From the NCBI GenBank assembly GCA_025964075.1, contig JAOPZQ010000170.1, forward strand, positions 1 to 5,098: a stretch of DNA of 5,098 nucleotides. The letters are read 5' to 3'. Each line of letters starts with the position of its first letter. The stretch's first letter is position 1. The notes beneath the pieces were generated by a model that saw only the letters and a list, made by a program, of their open reading frames with translations, was not told the DNA's origin and did not search any database. This stretch comes from Solirubrobacterales bacterium. GTDB lineage: Bacteria; Actinomycetota; Thermoleophilia; Solirubrobacterales; Solirubrobacteraceae. Shown piece after piece: positions 1 through 5,098 of the stretch. A program made the position numbers and the translations under genes.

Positions 1-498
1 GGGGTCGTGACGATGCGGCCGTCGGACGTGCCGACCTACGTCGAGGCCGGCGCGGCCGACCTGGGGATCGTCGGCAAGGACGTCCTCATGGAGCAGGACG
101 ACCGCGACGTCTACGAGCTGCTCGACCTCGGCTTCGGCGAGTGCACGATGGTGCTGGCGAGCGTCGCCGGCGAGGATCCCGCCGCCGAGGCGCTCCGCCG
201 GCTCGGGGTCATGCGGGTCGCCACGAAGTACCCGCGTCTGGCCGCACGCCACTTCGAGCGCACGGGCCGCCAGGCGGAGATCGTCGAGGTCAAGGGTTCG
301 GTCGAGCTGGCGCCGCTGACGGGGCTCGTGGACGCGATCGTCGATCTCACCGCCACGGGGACGACCCTGCGCGAGAACGGCCTGGTGATCCGCGAGGAGA
401 TCGCCTTGTGCACGGCGCGCCTGATCGCCAACCCCGTGGCGCACAAGCTGCGCGCGACCGCCATCGACGCGGTCCTGGAGCGCCTCCGTGCGGGTTAG
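1..498 (+). CDS. hisG: ATP phosphoribosyltransferase, catalytic subunit (short form), 5'-truncated
   Basis: This enzyme catalyses the first committed step of histidine synthesis, joining ATP and PRPP to give phosphoribosyl-ATP in the cytoplasm. Only the C-terminal 165 residues are visible. The frame is already open at base 1, so the GTG at 7 is internal. Seen directly: the family block RPSDVPTYVEAGAADLGIVG near the visible N-terminus, and the PRPP-binding segment around residues 102-123 ending in TATGTTLRENGL. The family signature normally has a small residue after the Gly-Leu of GLVDAIVD; here it is Val, a minor deviation. The protein stops about 40 residues after the PRPP loop, with no room for the roughly 80-residue ACT-like regulatory domain of long-form HisG. 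This suggests the short form that pairs with HisZ. Its last codons overlap hisD by 11 bases. The identification is secure; the short-form reading is a length-based inference. Confidence 0.96.
   Translation, partial: GVVTMRPSDVPTYVEAGAADLGIVGKDVLMEQDDRDVYELLDLGFGECTMVLASVAGEDPAAEALRRLGVMRVATKYPRLAARHFERTGRQAEIVEVKGSVELAPLTGLVDAIVDLTATGTTLRENGLVIREEIALCTARLIANPVAHKLRATAIDAVLERLRAG
477..480 (+). promoter_or_regulatory. Ribosome binding site for hisD
   Basis: GGAG lies inside the hisG coding sequence, seven bases before the GTG at 488. This is good Shine-Dalgarno spacing and is the main reason for choosing that GTG. The next in-frame GTG, at 554, would remove 22 N-terminal residues from a protein that is already slightly short for its family. 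Confidence 0.6.
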
Positions 499-1738
499 CT
501 GGCCCGAGCCGGATGCGGCCGACGTCCGCGGCGAGGTCCCGGGCGGCGAGCAGGTGAGCGCGCCCGTGGCGGAGATCCTCGCCGCCGTGCGCTCCGGCGG
601 CGATGCCCAGGTTCGCGAGTACACGCGGCGCTTCGACACCGGCGGCCGCGCTGAGCCGCGGACCCTGCGGGTGGGCGCCGAGGAGCTCGCCGGCGCGCTG
701 GCGGGACTCGATCCCGCCGTCCGCGCCGGCCTCGAGGTCGCCGCCGAGAACGTCCGCCTGGTGGCCGAGGCCGCCCTGCGCGAGCCGCGCCAGGTCAAGC
801 TCCCCCAGGGGCACACGGTCCTGCTTCGCGAGGAGCCGGTCGCCCGGGCCGCGGTGTACGTGCCCGGAGGCCGGGCGCCCTACCCCAGCACGGTGGTCAT
901 GGGCGTCGTCACCGCGCGCGCCGCCGGCGTGTCCGAGGTTGCCCTGTGCGCGCCGCCCGGCCCCGACGGCGAACTGCACCCGGCGATCGCCGCCGCCGCC
1001 GCGCTCGCGGGCGCCGACGAGGTCTACCGGATGGGCGGCGCCCAGGCGATCGCCGCGCTCGCGTTCGGCACCGAGACCGTGCCGGCGGTCGACGTGATCG
1101 TCGGCCCCGGCAACCTCTACGTGCAGGAGGCCAAGCGCCAGGTGTCGGGCGTCGTCGGGATCGACGGCTTCGCGGGGCCGAGCGACCTCGTGGTCCTCGC
1201 CGGCGCGGGCGCCGATCCCGACCTCGTGGCGGCCGACCTCGCCGCCCAGGCCGAGCACGGCGAGGGCTCGGCGGTGCTCGCGGTCTCGCCCGACCGCGAT
1301 CTCCTCGCCCGGGTCGAGGAGGTCCTCGCCGCCCTCGACACGCCGGCGCAGGCGTTCCTCGTCGCCGTGGAGAGCGTCGAGGAGGGCCTGGCGTTCGCGG
1401 AGGCCTACGCGCCCGAGCACCTCGAGCTCGTGGGGGAGGGCGCCGAGGCGCTCGCGCCGCAGGTGCGCCGCGCCGGCTGCCTGTTCGTGGGCGCGGAGGG
1501 CGCGACCGCCTTCGGCGACTACGTCGCCGGTTCGAACCACGTGCTGCCCACGGGCGGCTCCGCGCGGTTCGCCTCGGGTCTCGGCCCGGGACACTTCCGC
1601 CGGCGCCTCAGCGAGGTGAGGATCGGCGGCGCGGCCGCGGAGCTCGCCGCGGCGGGAGCCCCGATCGCCCGCGCCGAGGGCTTCGAGCGCCACGCCGCGT
1701 CGATGGAGGCGCGCGTTCGGGAGAATCCCCGCCCATGA
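488..1738 (+). CDS. hisD: Histidinol dehydrogenase
   Basis: This enzyme catalyses the last two steps of the pathway: NAD-dependent, zinc-dependent oxidation of L-histidinol to histidinal and then to L-histidine. The 416-residue length is near the usual 420-440. Visible landmarks are the nucleotide-binding region VYVPGGRAPYPST (about 123-135), GGAQAIAALAFGTE (183-196) and VGPGNLYVQEAKR (205-217). By comparison with the E. coli enzyme, the zinc ligands are expected at Gln254, His257, Asp344 and His402. The catalytic Glu-His pair is Glu310-His311 in APEHLEL. Spacings between these residues match E. coli to within one position, so the active site appears complete. The GTG start overlaps the end of hisG and has a GGAG upstream. 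The TGA overlaps the ATG of hisB in an ATGA junction, which implies translational coupling. There is no hisC between hisD and hisB, although many actinobacteria have one there. Confidence 0.98.
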   Translation: MRVSWPEPDAADVRGEVPGGEQVSAPVAEILAAVRSGGDAQVREYTRRFDTGGRAEPRTLRVGAEELAGALAGLDPAVRAGLEVAAENVRLVAEAALREPRQVKLPQGHTVLLREEPVARAAVYVPGGRAPYPSTVVMGVVTARAAGVSEVALCAPPGPDGELHPAIAAAAALAGADEVYRMGGAQAIAALAFGTETVPAVDVIVGPGNLYVQEAKRQVSGVVGIDGFAGPSDLVVLAGAGADPDLVAADLAAQAEHGEGSAVLAVSPDRDLLARVEEVLAALDTPAQAFLVAVESVEEGLAFAEAYAPEHLELVGEGAEALAPQVRRAGCLFVGAEGATAFGDYVAGSNHVLPTGGSARFASGLGPGHFRRRLSEVRIGGAAAELAAAGAPIARAEGFERHAASMEARVRENPRP

Positions 1739-2334
1739 GCCAGCGCACAGCGACCATCGACCGCGGGACGAACGAGACGACGGTCTCCCTGACGCTCTCC
1801 CTCGACGGCACGGGCGCGGGCGAGCGCACGACCGGCGTCGGCTTCCTCGACCACATGCTCGACCTCGTCGCGCGCCACGGCCGCCTCGACCTGACGGTCG
1901 CGGCGCAGGGCGACCTCGAGACCGGCGCCCACCACACGGTCGAGGACGTTGGCATCTGCTTCGGCCAGGCGCTCGACCGGGCGTTGGCCGACCGGGCCGG
2001 CATCGGCCGCTACGGGCACGCGGTGATCCCGATGGACGAGGCGCGCGCCGCGGCGGCGATCGACGTCTCCGGGCGCCCGTTCGTCGCCTGGGAGGCGCCG
2101 GGCCTCCCGCACGGGGCGATCGGGAACTTCGACCACGAGCTCGCCGAGGAGTTCTTCCGCGGCGTCGCCATCGGCGCGCGGCTCACGCTGCACATCACGA
2201 TCGAGACGGGTACGAACGCCCATCACATGCTCGAGGCGGCGTTCAAGGCGTTCGCGCGGGCGCTGCGCGCGGCGGTGACGATCGACCCGACCGAGCGGGG
2301 CGTGCCGAGCACGAAGGGTACGTTGACCGCATGA
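1735..2334 (+). CDS. hisB: Imidazoleglycerol-phosphate dehydratase (monofunctional)
   Basis: This enzyme removes water from imidazoleglycerol phosphate to give imidazoleacetol phosphate, using bound Mn ions, usually in a 24-mer. It has 199 residues and only the dehydratase domain; the histidinol-phosphatase half fused to E. coli HisB is absent. Metal-site motifs are visible: FLDHML with His40, GAHHTVEDVGI with His66, His67 and Glu70, and GTNAHHMLEAAFKA with His163, His164 and Glu167. The family C-terminus PSTKGTL is intact. One oddity is Gly64 in the segment before the HH pair, where the family usually has Asp (as in IDDHH of E. coli); this Asp is not one of the metal ligands I know of. The ATG start overlaps the hisD stop by four bases. 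A GGGAGA about ten bases upstream can serve as ribosome binding site. The stop overlaps the hisH start in the same way. Confidence 0.98.
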   Translation: MSQRTATIDRGTNETTVSLTLSLDGTGAGERTTGVGFLDHMLDLVARHGRLDLTVAAQGDLETGAHHTVEDVGICFGQALDRALADRAGIGRYGHAVIPMDEARAAAAIDVSGRPFVAWEAPGLPHGAIGNFDHELAEEFFRGVAIGARLTLHITIETGTNAHHMLEAAFKAFARALRAAVTIDPTERGVPSTKGTLTA

Positions 2335-2960
2335 CTCCGCGAATCGCCGTCGTCGACTACGGGATGGGAAACCGCCGGTCGGTCGAGAAGGCGCTCGAGC
2401 ACGTGGGCGCGCGGGCCGAGATCACGCGCGACCACGACGCCCTGCGCGCCGCGGACGGCCTCGTGCTCCCCGGCGTCGGCGCGTTCCCGCGGGCCATGCG
2501 GAACCTCGGTGCGCTCGGCCTCGGCGACGTCATCCGCGAGCGCGCCGCCGCCGGCGTGCCGCTGCTCGGCGTATGCCTCGGGATGCAGCTCCTGTTCGAC
2601 GAGTCCGTCGAGCTCGGCGGCGCGGCCGGCCTCGGGCTGCTCCCCGGCCGGGTGACCGCGCTCGAGGCCGATGGGGGCCGACTCCCGCACATCGGCTGGA
2701 ACCTCGTCTCCTTCGCGCGAAAGACGCCGCTCAACGCCGAGCTGCCCGGCGCGGTCGCCTTCTACCACGTGCACTCGTTCGCCTGCCGGCCCGCGGACGA
2801 CGCGGACGTCCTGGCCACCGCCGATTACGGCGAGCGCTTCGTGACCGCCGTCGCGCGGCCGCCGCTCTTCGGCGTCCAGTTCCATCCCGAGAAGTCCTCG
2901 GTGCACGGGCTGGCGATGCTCGGCGCGTTCGCCCGACTGTGCGCGGGTGTGCCTGCGTGA
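2331..2960 (+). CDS. hisH: Imidazole glycerol phosphate synthase, glutamine amidotransferase subunit
   Basis: HisH hydrolyses glutamine and channels the ammonia to HisF, which makes imidazoleglycerol phosphate and AICAR from PRFAR. At 209 residues it has the usual class I (triad) glutaminase length. The oxyanion region PGVGAF is at about 47-52. The nucleophile is Cys82 in GVCLGMQLLF. The other two triad residues are His185 and Glu187 in VQFHPEKSS. The family segments PHIGWN (119-124) and FYHVHSF (144-150) are also present, so the catalytic equipment looks complete. The ATG overlaps the hisB stop by four bases, and an AAGGG about 12 bases upstream is a weak, distant ribosome binding site, so coupling to hisB is likely. 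Its partner hisF is not found downstream of hisA in this window and must lie elsewhere if the enzyme is to work. Confidence 0.98.
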   Translation: MTPRIAVVDYGMGNRRSVEKALEHVGARAEITRDHDALRAADGLVLPGVGAFPRAMRNLGALGLGDVIRERAAAGVPLLGVCLGMQLLFDESVELGGAAGLGLLPGRVTALEADGGRLPHIGWNLVSFARKTPLNAELPGAVAFYHVHSFACRPADDADVLATADYGERFVTAVARPPLFGVQFHPEKSSVHGLAMLGAFARLCAGVPA

Positions 2961-3685
2961 TCCTCTACCCGGCGATCGACATCCGCGACGGGAAGGCCGT
3001 CCGCCTGCGCCAGGGCGACTTCGCGGACGAGACCGTCTACGACGCCGATCCGCTCGACGCGGCCAAGCGGTGGGTCGACCAGGGCGCCCGCTACCTGCAC
3101 GTGATCGACCTCGACGGGGCGCGGGCCGGGAAGCCGGCGAACCTCCACCACGTCGAGCGCATCGCCCGGGAGGCCGGCGTCCCGATCCAGGTCGGCGGCG
3201 GCCTGCGCACGCTCCCCGACGTCCGCGACGCGCTGCGCGCCGGCGCCACCCGCGTGATCCTCGGCACGGCCGCGTATACGGACATCGACTTCCTCGACGA
3301 CGTCCTCCACGCGTTCGAGAACCGCGTGCTCGTCTCGGTCGACGTGCGCGACGGCCGCCTGGCGGCGGCCGGCTGGACCGAGCAGACCCAGATGCTCGCG
3401 GACTCGGTGATCCTGCGCCTGCAGCAGCGCGGCGTGCGCGCGTTCGTGTACTCGAACATCGAGCGCGACGGGATGCTGGAGGGACCGGACCTCGACGAGG
3501 CGCGGCACGTCGCCGAGACCGTGCGCGGCCGGTTCATCTATTCGGGCGGGATCGGGTCGCTCGAGCACCTGGAGGCGCTCGTCGCCCTGCGCCAGGTGAA
3601 CCTCACCGGCGTCATCGTCGGGAAGGCCCTGTACGAAGGCCGGTTCACCGTCGCCGAGGCTCAGGCCGTGGTCGATCGGGCCTAG
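2957..3685 (+). CDS. hisA: ProFAR isomerase (phosphoribosylformimino-AICAR-P isomerase)
   Basis: This (beta/alpha)8-barrel enzyme performs the Amadori rearrangement of ProFAR to PRFAR, the substrate of HisF-HisH. The 242 residues match the family. The general acid/base pair is expected at Asp8 (YPAIDIRDGKAVRL) and Asp129 (LVSVDVRDG). Phosphate-binding segments VGGGLRT (79-85) and YSGGIGS (195-201), and the end strand GVIVGKALYEG, are present. The usual T-D-I-x-x-D-G segment reads S166-N-I-E-R-D-G here, a conservative Thr to Ser change plus Asp to Asn. In actinobacterial PriA, the bifunctional HisA/TrpF, I recall an Arg-Gly-Trp motif in this loop; here it is Ala138-Gly-Trp140, which favours a plain HisA. 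The GTG start forms a GTGA overlap with the hisH stop. No good ribosome binding site precedes it and no other in-frame start is near, so translation probably depends on coupling. Confidence 0.97.
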   Translation: MILYPAIDIRDGKAVRLRQGDFADETVYDADPLDAAKRWVDQGARYLHVIDLDGARAGKPANLHHVERIAREAGVPIQVGGGLRTLPDVRDALRAGATRVILGTAAYTDIDFLDDVLHAFENRVLVSVDVRDGRLAAAGWTEQTQMLADSVILRLQQRGVRAFVYSNIERDGMLEGPDLDEARHVAETVRGRFIYSGGIGSLEHLEALVALRQVNLTGVIVGKALYEGRFTVAEAQAVVDRA

Positions 3686-3720
3686 GCGAGGATGGACAGG
3701 CGGCCACCGACTGGGCGCTC

Positions 3721-3843
3721 ATGCGGCTCGGGGCCGAGCGGATCGACCTGAGCAAGTACCGCAGCGGCATCGGCCTGCTGCTCGCCTCCGATTCCCCGGA
3801 GAAGCTGGAGCAGGCCCGCCGGCTCTTCGTCCGTCGCGGTTAG
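3721..3843 (+). CDS. Small hypothetical protein of 40 residues, downstream of hisA
   Basis: I do not recognise this protein. It starts at the only nearby ATG in a frame that opens 35 bases after the hisA stop. It reads MRLGAERIDLSKYRSGIGLL and continues through a charged, probably helical segment with PEKLEQARRLF to an RRG end. It has no cysteines and no convincing membrane segment; the hydrophobic patch IGLLLA is too short. The main support is codon structure. By my count, 37 of 40 codons end in G or C, while second positions are only about half G+C. The + strand frame one base later hits a stop within 20 codons, and the other lacks this pattern. No clear Shine-Dalgarno precedes the ATG, so it may be read by coupling from hisA or be a remnant of a longer gene. 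Its TAG overlaps the TAA of the convergent gene. Confidence 0.5.
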   Translation: MRLGAERIDLSKYRSGIGLLLASDSPEKLEQARRLFVRRG

Positions 3844-5098
3844 TTCGTCCCGCCGCCGCCCACGGCCGGGCCGTTGCCGCCGGACTTCTTCTTCGCCGCC
3901 TTCTTCTTGGCCTTGGCGGCGATCGTCAGGCCCGCCGTGTCGTTGGCCGTCTGCCCGACGCCGAGCGCGGTGAGCTTCACCGTGTAGCGGCCGCCGGTCT
4001 TGGGCAGGTGCGCGATCTTGACGGTGTTGCGCCCCGCCTTGGCGACGGCCTGCATCCGCAGCACGAGCTTGCTGCCCTTCCTGAGCTCGACCGTGACGAC
4101 GGCGGGCAGGGTGGTGGCGAAGGGGATGCTCAGGCTGCCGCCGGCCTTGGCTCGGAAGCTCGCGGCACCGATCGCGACGGCCAGCGAGGAGCCGGCCGCA
4201 CCGGCCGGGCCCGTCGCACCGGCCGGACCGATGGCGCCGGCCGGACCGATGGCGCCGGCCGGACCGGCGGGCCCGGTTGGTCCACCGGGACCCGCGGGGC
4301 CGGCAGGGCCCTGCGGGAGGGCGCCGCCCGTCCCGCCCAGGCTGACCGACAGCGTCGGGTTCGCGGGGTCGTCCGTGGCGATCTGCAGCGTCGCGTTGCG
4401 CGCGCCGGTCGCCTGCGGGGAGAAGTACACCGGGAGCTGGCAGCTGCCGCCGGGCGCGACCGGTTGCGTGCACCCGCTCGCGAGGAGGTAGTCCCCGGCG
4501 GCGGCGCCGGTCGCGGTCACGTTCACCACATGGAGGTCCCCCGTCGCCGCCGGGGCGTTGGACACGGTCACGCTCACCGGCCCGCTCAGGGTGCCCTTGG
4601 GCTGCGTGCCGGGGAACGTGATCGAGGCCGGGCTGCGGCTCGCGGCCGGAACGAGCGGGGTGATCTGGATCGTCGGTTGCGTGGTGACCGGGACCACAGT
4701 GGACACCGTGACGTCGATGGCCGCGGACGTGACCCAGGTCGAGCCGCCGCCCCCGCCGCCACCGCCACCGCAGTCGGCGGTCGGGTCGTCCCCCGCGCCG
4801 CCTCCGCCGCCGTACCAGCCGCCGCCTCCTCCTCCGCCACCGTGGGCCGAGGTCCCGCTGCCGCCGGCCGCTCCGCCGGTGCCGAAGGTCCCCGGAGTCC
4901 CGGCGAAGCCGACGTGGCCACTGCAGTTCGTGGCCGTGCCGGCGTACCCACCGGAGCCCGACCCACCGGGGCCACCACCGGCCGCGCCTAATAATTCGCC
5001 GAGCCACGAGGGCGTTCCGGCGCTCTCGGCGTCGCCGCCCTCGGCGCCTTCGACCGGCGGCTTGTGACCCGAGCCCCCGCCTGCGCCCGCGACGATCA
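3840..5098 (-). CDS. Glycine-rich, choice-of-anchor and collagen-like repeat protein, probably exported; N-terminus outside the window
   Basis: The frame has no stop from its TAA (3842-3840) to the right edge of the window, so at least 418 residues are encoded. The GTG at 4706 is an internal valine, not the start. Counting from the window edge, residues 1-122 are glycine-rich, with WYGGGGG at 94-100 and poly-Gly runs of eight and nine, and resemble the bacterial Gly_rich family related to the ALK/LTK glycine-rich region. Residues 156-257 look like an ASH-type choice-of-anchor D domain, including the Cys209-Cys219 pair in GCTQPVAPGGSCQLPVYFSP and ending SLGGTGG. Residues 263-301 are 13 collagen-like Gly-X-Y triplets. 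Residues 304-392 look beta-rich, with LPKTGGRYTVKLTA. The tail 393-418 has AKAKKKAAKKK and GGGG. No sortase motif or terminal membrane anchor is seen. A signal peptide would lie beyond the window. A secreted or cell-surface structural or adhesive role is inferred from composition only. Confidence 0.85.
   Translation of the reverse strand, partial: IVAGAGGGSGHKPPVEGAEGGDAESAGTPSWLGELLGAAGGGPGGSGSGGYAGTATNCSGHVGFAGTPGTFGTGGAAGGSGTSAHGGGGGGGGWYGGGGGAGDDPTADCGGGGGGGGGSTWVTSAAIDVTVSTVVPVTTQPTIQITPLVPAASRSPASITFPGTQPKGTLSGPVSVTVSNAPAATGDLHVVNVTATGAAAGDYLLASGCTQPVAPGGSCQLPVYFSPQATGARNATLQIATDDPANPTLSVSLGGTGGALPQGPAGPAGPGGPTGPAGPAGAIGPAGAIGPAGATGPAGAAGSSLAVAIGAASFRAKAGGSLSIPFATTLPAVVTVELRKGSKLVLRMQAVAKAGRNTVKIAHLPKTGGRYTVKLTALGVGQTANDTAGLTIAAKAKKKAAKKKSGGNGPAVGGGGTN
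4194..4310 (-). repeat. Collagen-like Gly-X-Y tract, 13 uninterrupted triplets
   Basis: The tract begins GPAGPAGPGGPTGPAGPAG and continues with GAI, GPA, GAI, GPA, GAT, GPA and GAA triplets. Seven of the triplets are GPA. Proline is frequent at X and never at Y, which is typical of bacterial collagen-like proteins, where hydroxyproline is absent. The tract links the choice-of-anchor-like domain to the C-terminal beta-rich domain. Thirteen triplets is short for a stable triple helix alone, so it may act as a trimerising or flexible stalk. Confidence 0.85.
4221..4266. repeat. 18-bp direct tandem repeat, about 2.6 copies
   Basis: The unit GGCCGGACCGATGGCGCC occurs perfectly at 4221-4238 and 4239-4256. 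A third copy matches for ten bases (4257-4266) before diverging. On the coding (minus) strand one unit is six codons, GGC GCC ATC GGT CCG GCC, so each adds the two collagen triplets GAI and GPA. The array lies inside the Gly-X-Y tract, and loss or gain of a unit would keep the reading frame. Confidence 0.85.
4743..5098 (-). other. Glycine-rich domain (ALK/Gly_rich-like) within the minus-strand protein
   Basis: This covers residues 1-118 of the visible frame. It opens with IVAGAGGG and contains GGGPGGSGSGGYAG, then HGGGGGGGGWYGGGGGAG, then an Asp-rich spacer DDPTADC and nine glycines before STW. The order of an IVAG-type strand, several poly-Gly blocks, a WYGGGGG block and a final GGGGS strand is what I recall from the glycine-rich family of bacterial exported proteins and the ALK extracellular region, where poly-Gly helices pack together. 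Cys58 and Cys109 are the only cysteines here and could pair. The match is from memory of the family, not a profile search. Confidence 0.6.

Noticed and set aside
347..1693. 448-codon minus-strand ORF opposite hisG/hisD
   Set aside because: It is an antisense shadow created by high-GC codon structure. The opposite strand carries unmistakable HisG and HisD motifs.
946..2334. Long plus-strand ORF spanning hisD and hisB, suggesting a fusion
   Set aside because: The first half is an Arg-rich out-of-frame shadow of hisD. Only the part from 1735 is hisB, which has its own ATG, ribosome binding site and a coupled ATGA start.
3862..3874. Inverted repeat ACGGC-CGG-GCCGT near the convergent stops, considered as a terminator
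   Set aside because: The stem is only five base pairs, it has no adjacent T-run, and it lies within the minus-strand coding sequence. Such palindromes are common by chance at this base composition.
4000..4491. Plus-strand ORF that also reads as collagen-like GPM/APA/GPA
   Set aside because: This is a mirror effect of the GGN-CCN-GCN composition of the real minus-strand collagen tract. The flanking residues resemble no domain.
3682..5007. 441-codon minus-strand ORF rich in Arg and Gly
   Set aside because: It is out of frame with the domain-bearing minus-strand gene and is a low-complexity Arg/Gly/Asp-rich shadow typical of high-GC DNA.
4558..5067. Plus-strand ORF with long polyproline runs
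   Set aside because: It is the antisense of the poly-Gly codons (GGC/GGT/GGA read backwards as GCC/ACC/TCC, shifted into CCG/CCT/CCA). The minus-strand frame has coherent domains and continues through the whole region.

Overview
The window is very G+C-rich bacterial DNA. It has three parts: the 3' part of a histidine-biosynthesis operon on the + strand (1-3685), one small unassigned + strand ORF (3721-3843), and the 3' part of a gene for a large glycine-rich, probably exported protein on the - strand (5098-3840). Base composition, GTG starts, a monofunctional HisB, and the C-terminal style of the - strand protein (choice-of-anchor-like domain, collagen triplets, Lys-rich tail) suggest a high-GC actinobacterium. 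My best guess is a Thermoleophilia/Solirubrobacterales relative. That placement is an inference from style, not a phylogenetic result.

Histidine block. The order is hisG (5' end cut off by the window), hisD, hisB, hisH, hisA. Every junction overlaps: 11 bases for hisG/hisD and 4 bases (ATGA, ATGA, GTGA) for the other three. This points to one polycistronic mRNA with translational coupling. Together the genes encode the first committed step (ATP phosphoribosyltransferase), the ProFAR isomerase, the glutaminase half of IGP synthase, IGP dehydratase, and the last two oxidations to histidine. hisF, hisC, hisI/hisE and hisZ are not in the window. HisG ends directly after its catalytic domain, so it looks like the short form, which normally needs HisZ. 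No promoter is visible because the operon start lies upstream of base 1.

Junction. Thirty-five bases after hisA, an ATG opens a 40-codon frame with a strong high-GC codon-position signature. Its TAG overlaps the TAA of the oppositely oriented gene. The two transcription units therefore meet stop to stop, with no intergenic space and no recognisable terminator.

Minus-strand gene. Translating this frame by hand shows it stays open from 3840 to the right edge of the window, giving at least 418 codons. The first methionine-type codon in the window (GTG at 4706) is internal. The visible protein has a glycine-rich domain resembling the bacterial Gly_rich/ALK-type family, then an ASH-like choice-of-anchor domain with a Cys pair, 13 collagen-like Gly-X-Y triplets, a beta-rich C-terminal domain and a Lys-rich tail. 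It also carries two adjacent TTA leucine codons, the only TTA codons I found in any gene of the window. No mobile element, tRNA, rRNA or CRISPR was seen.
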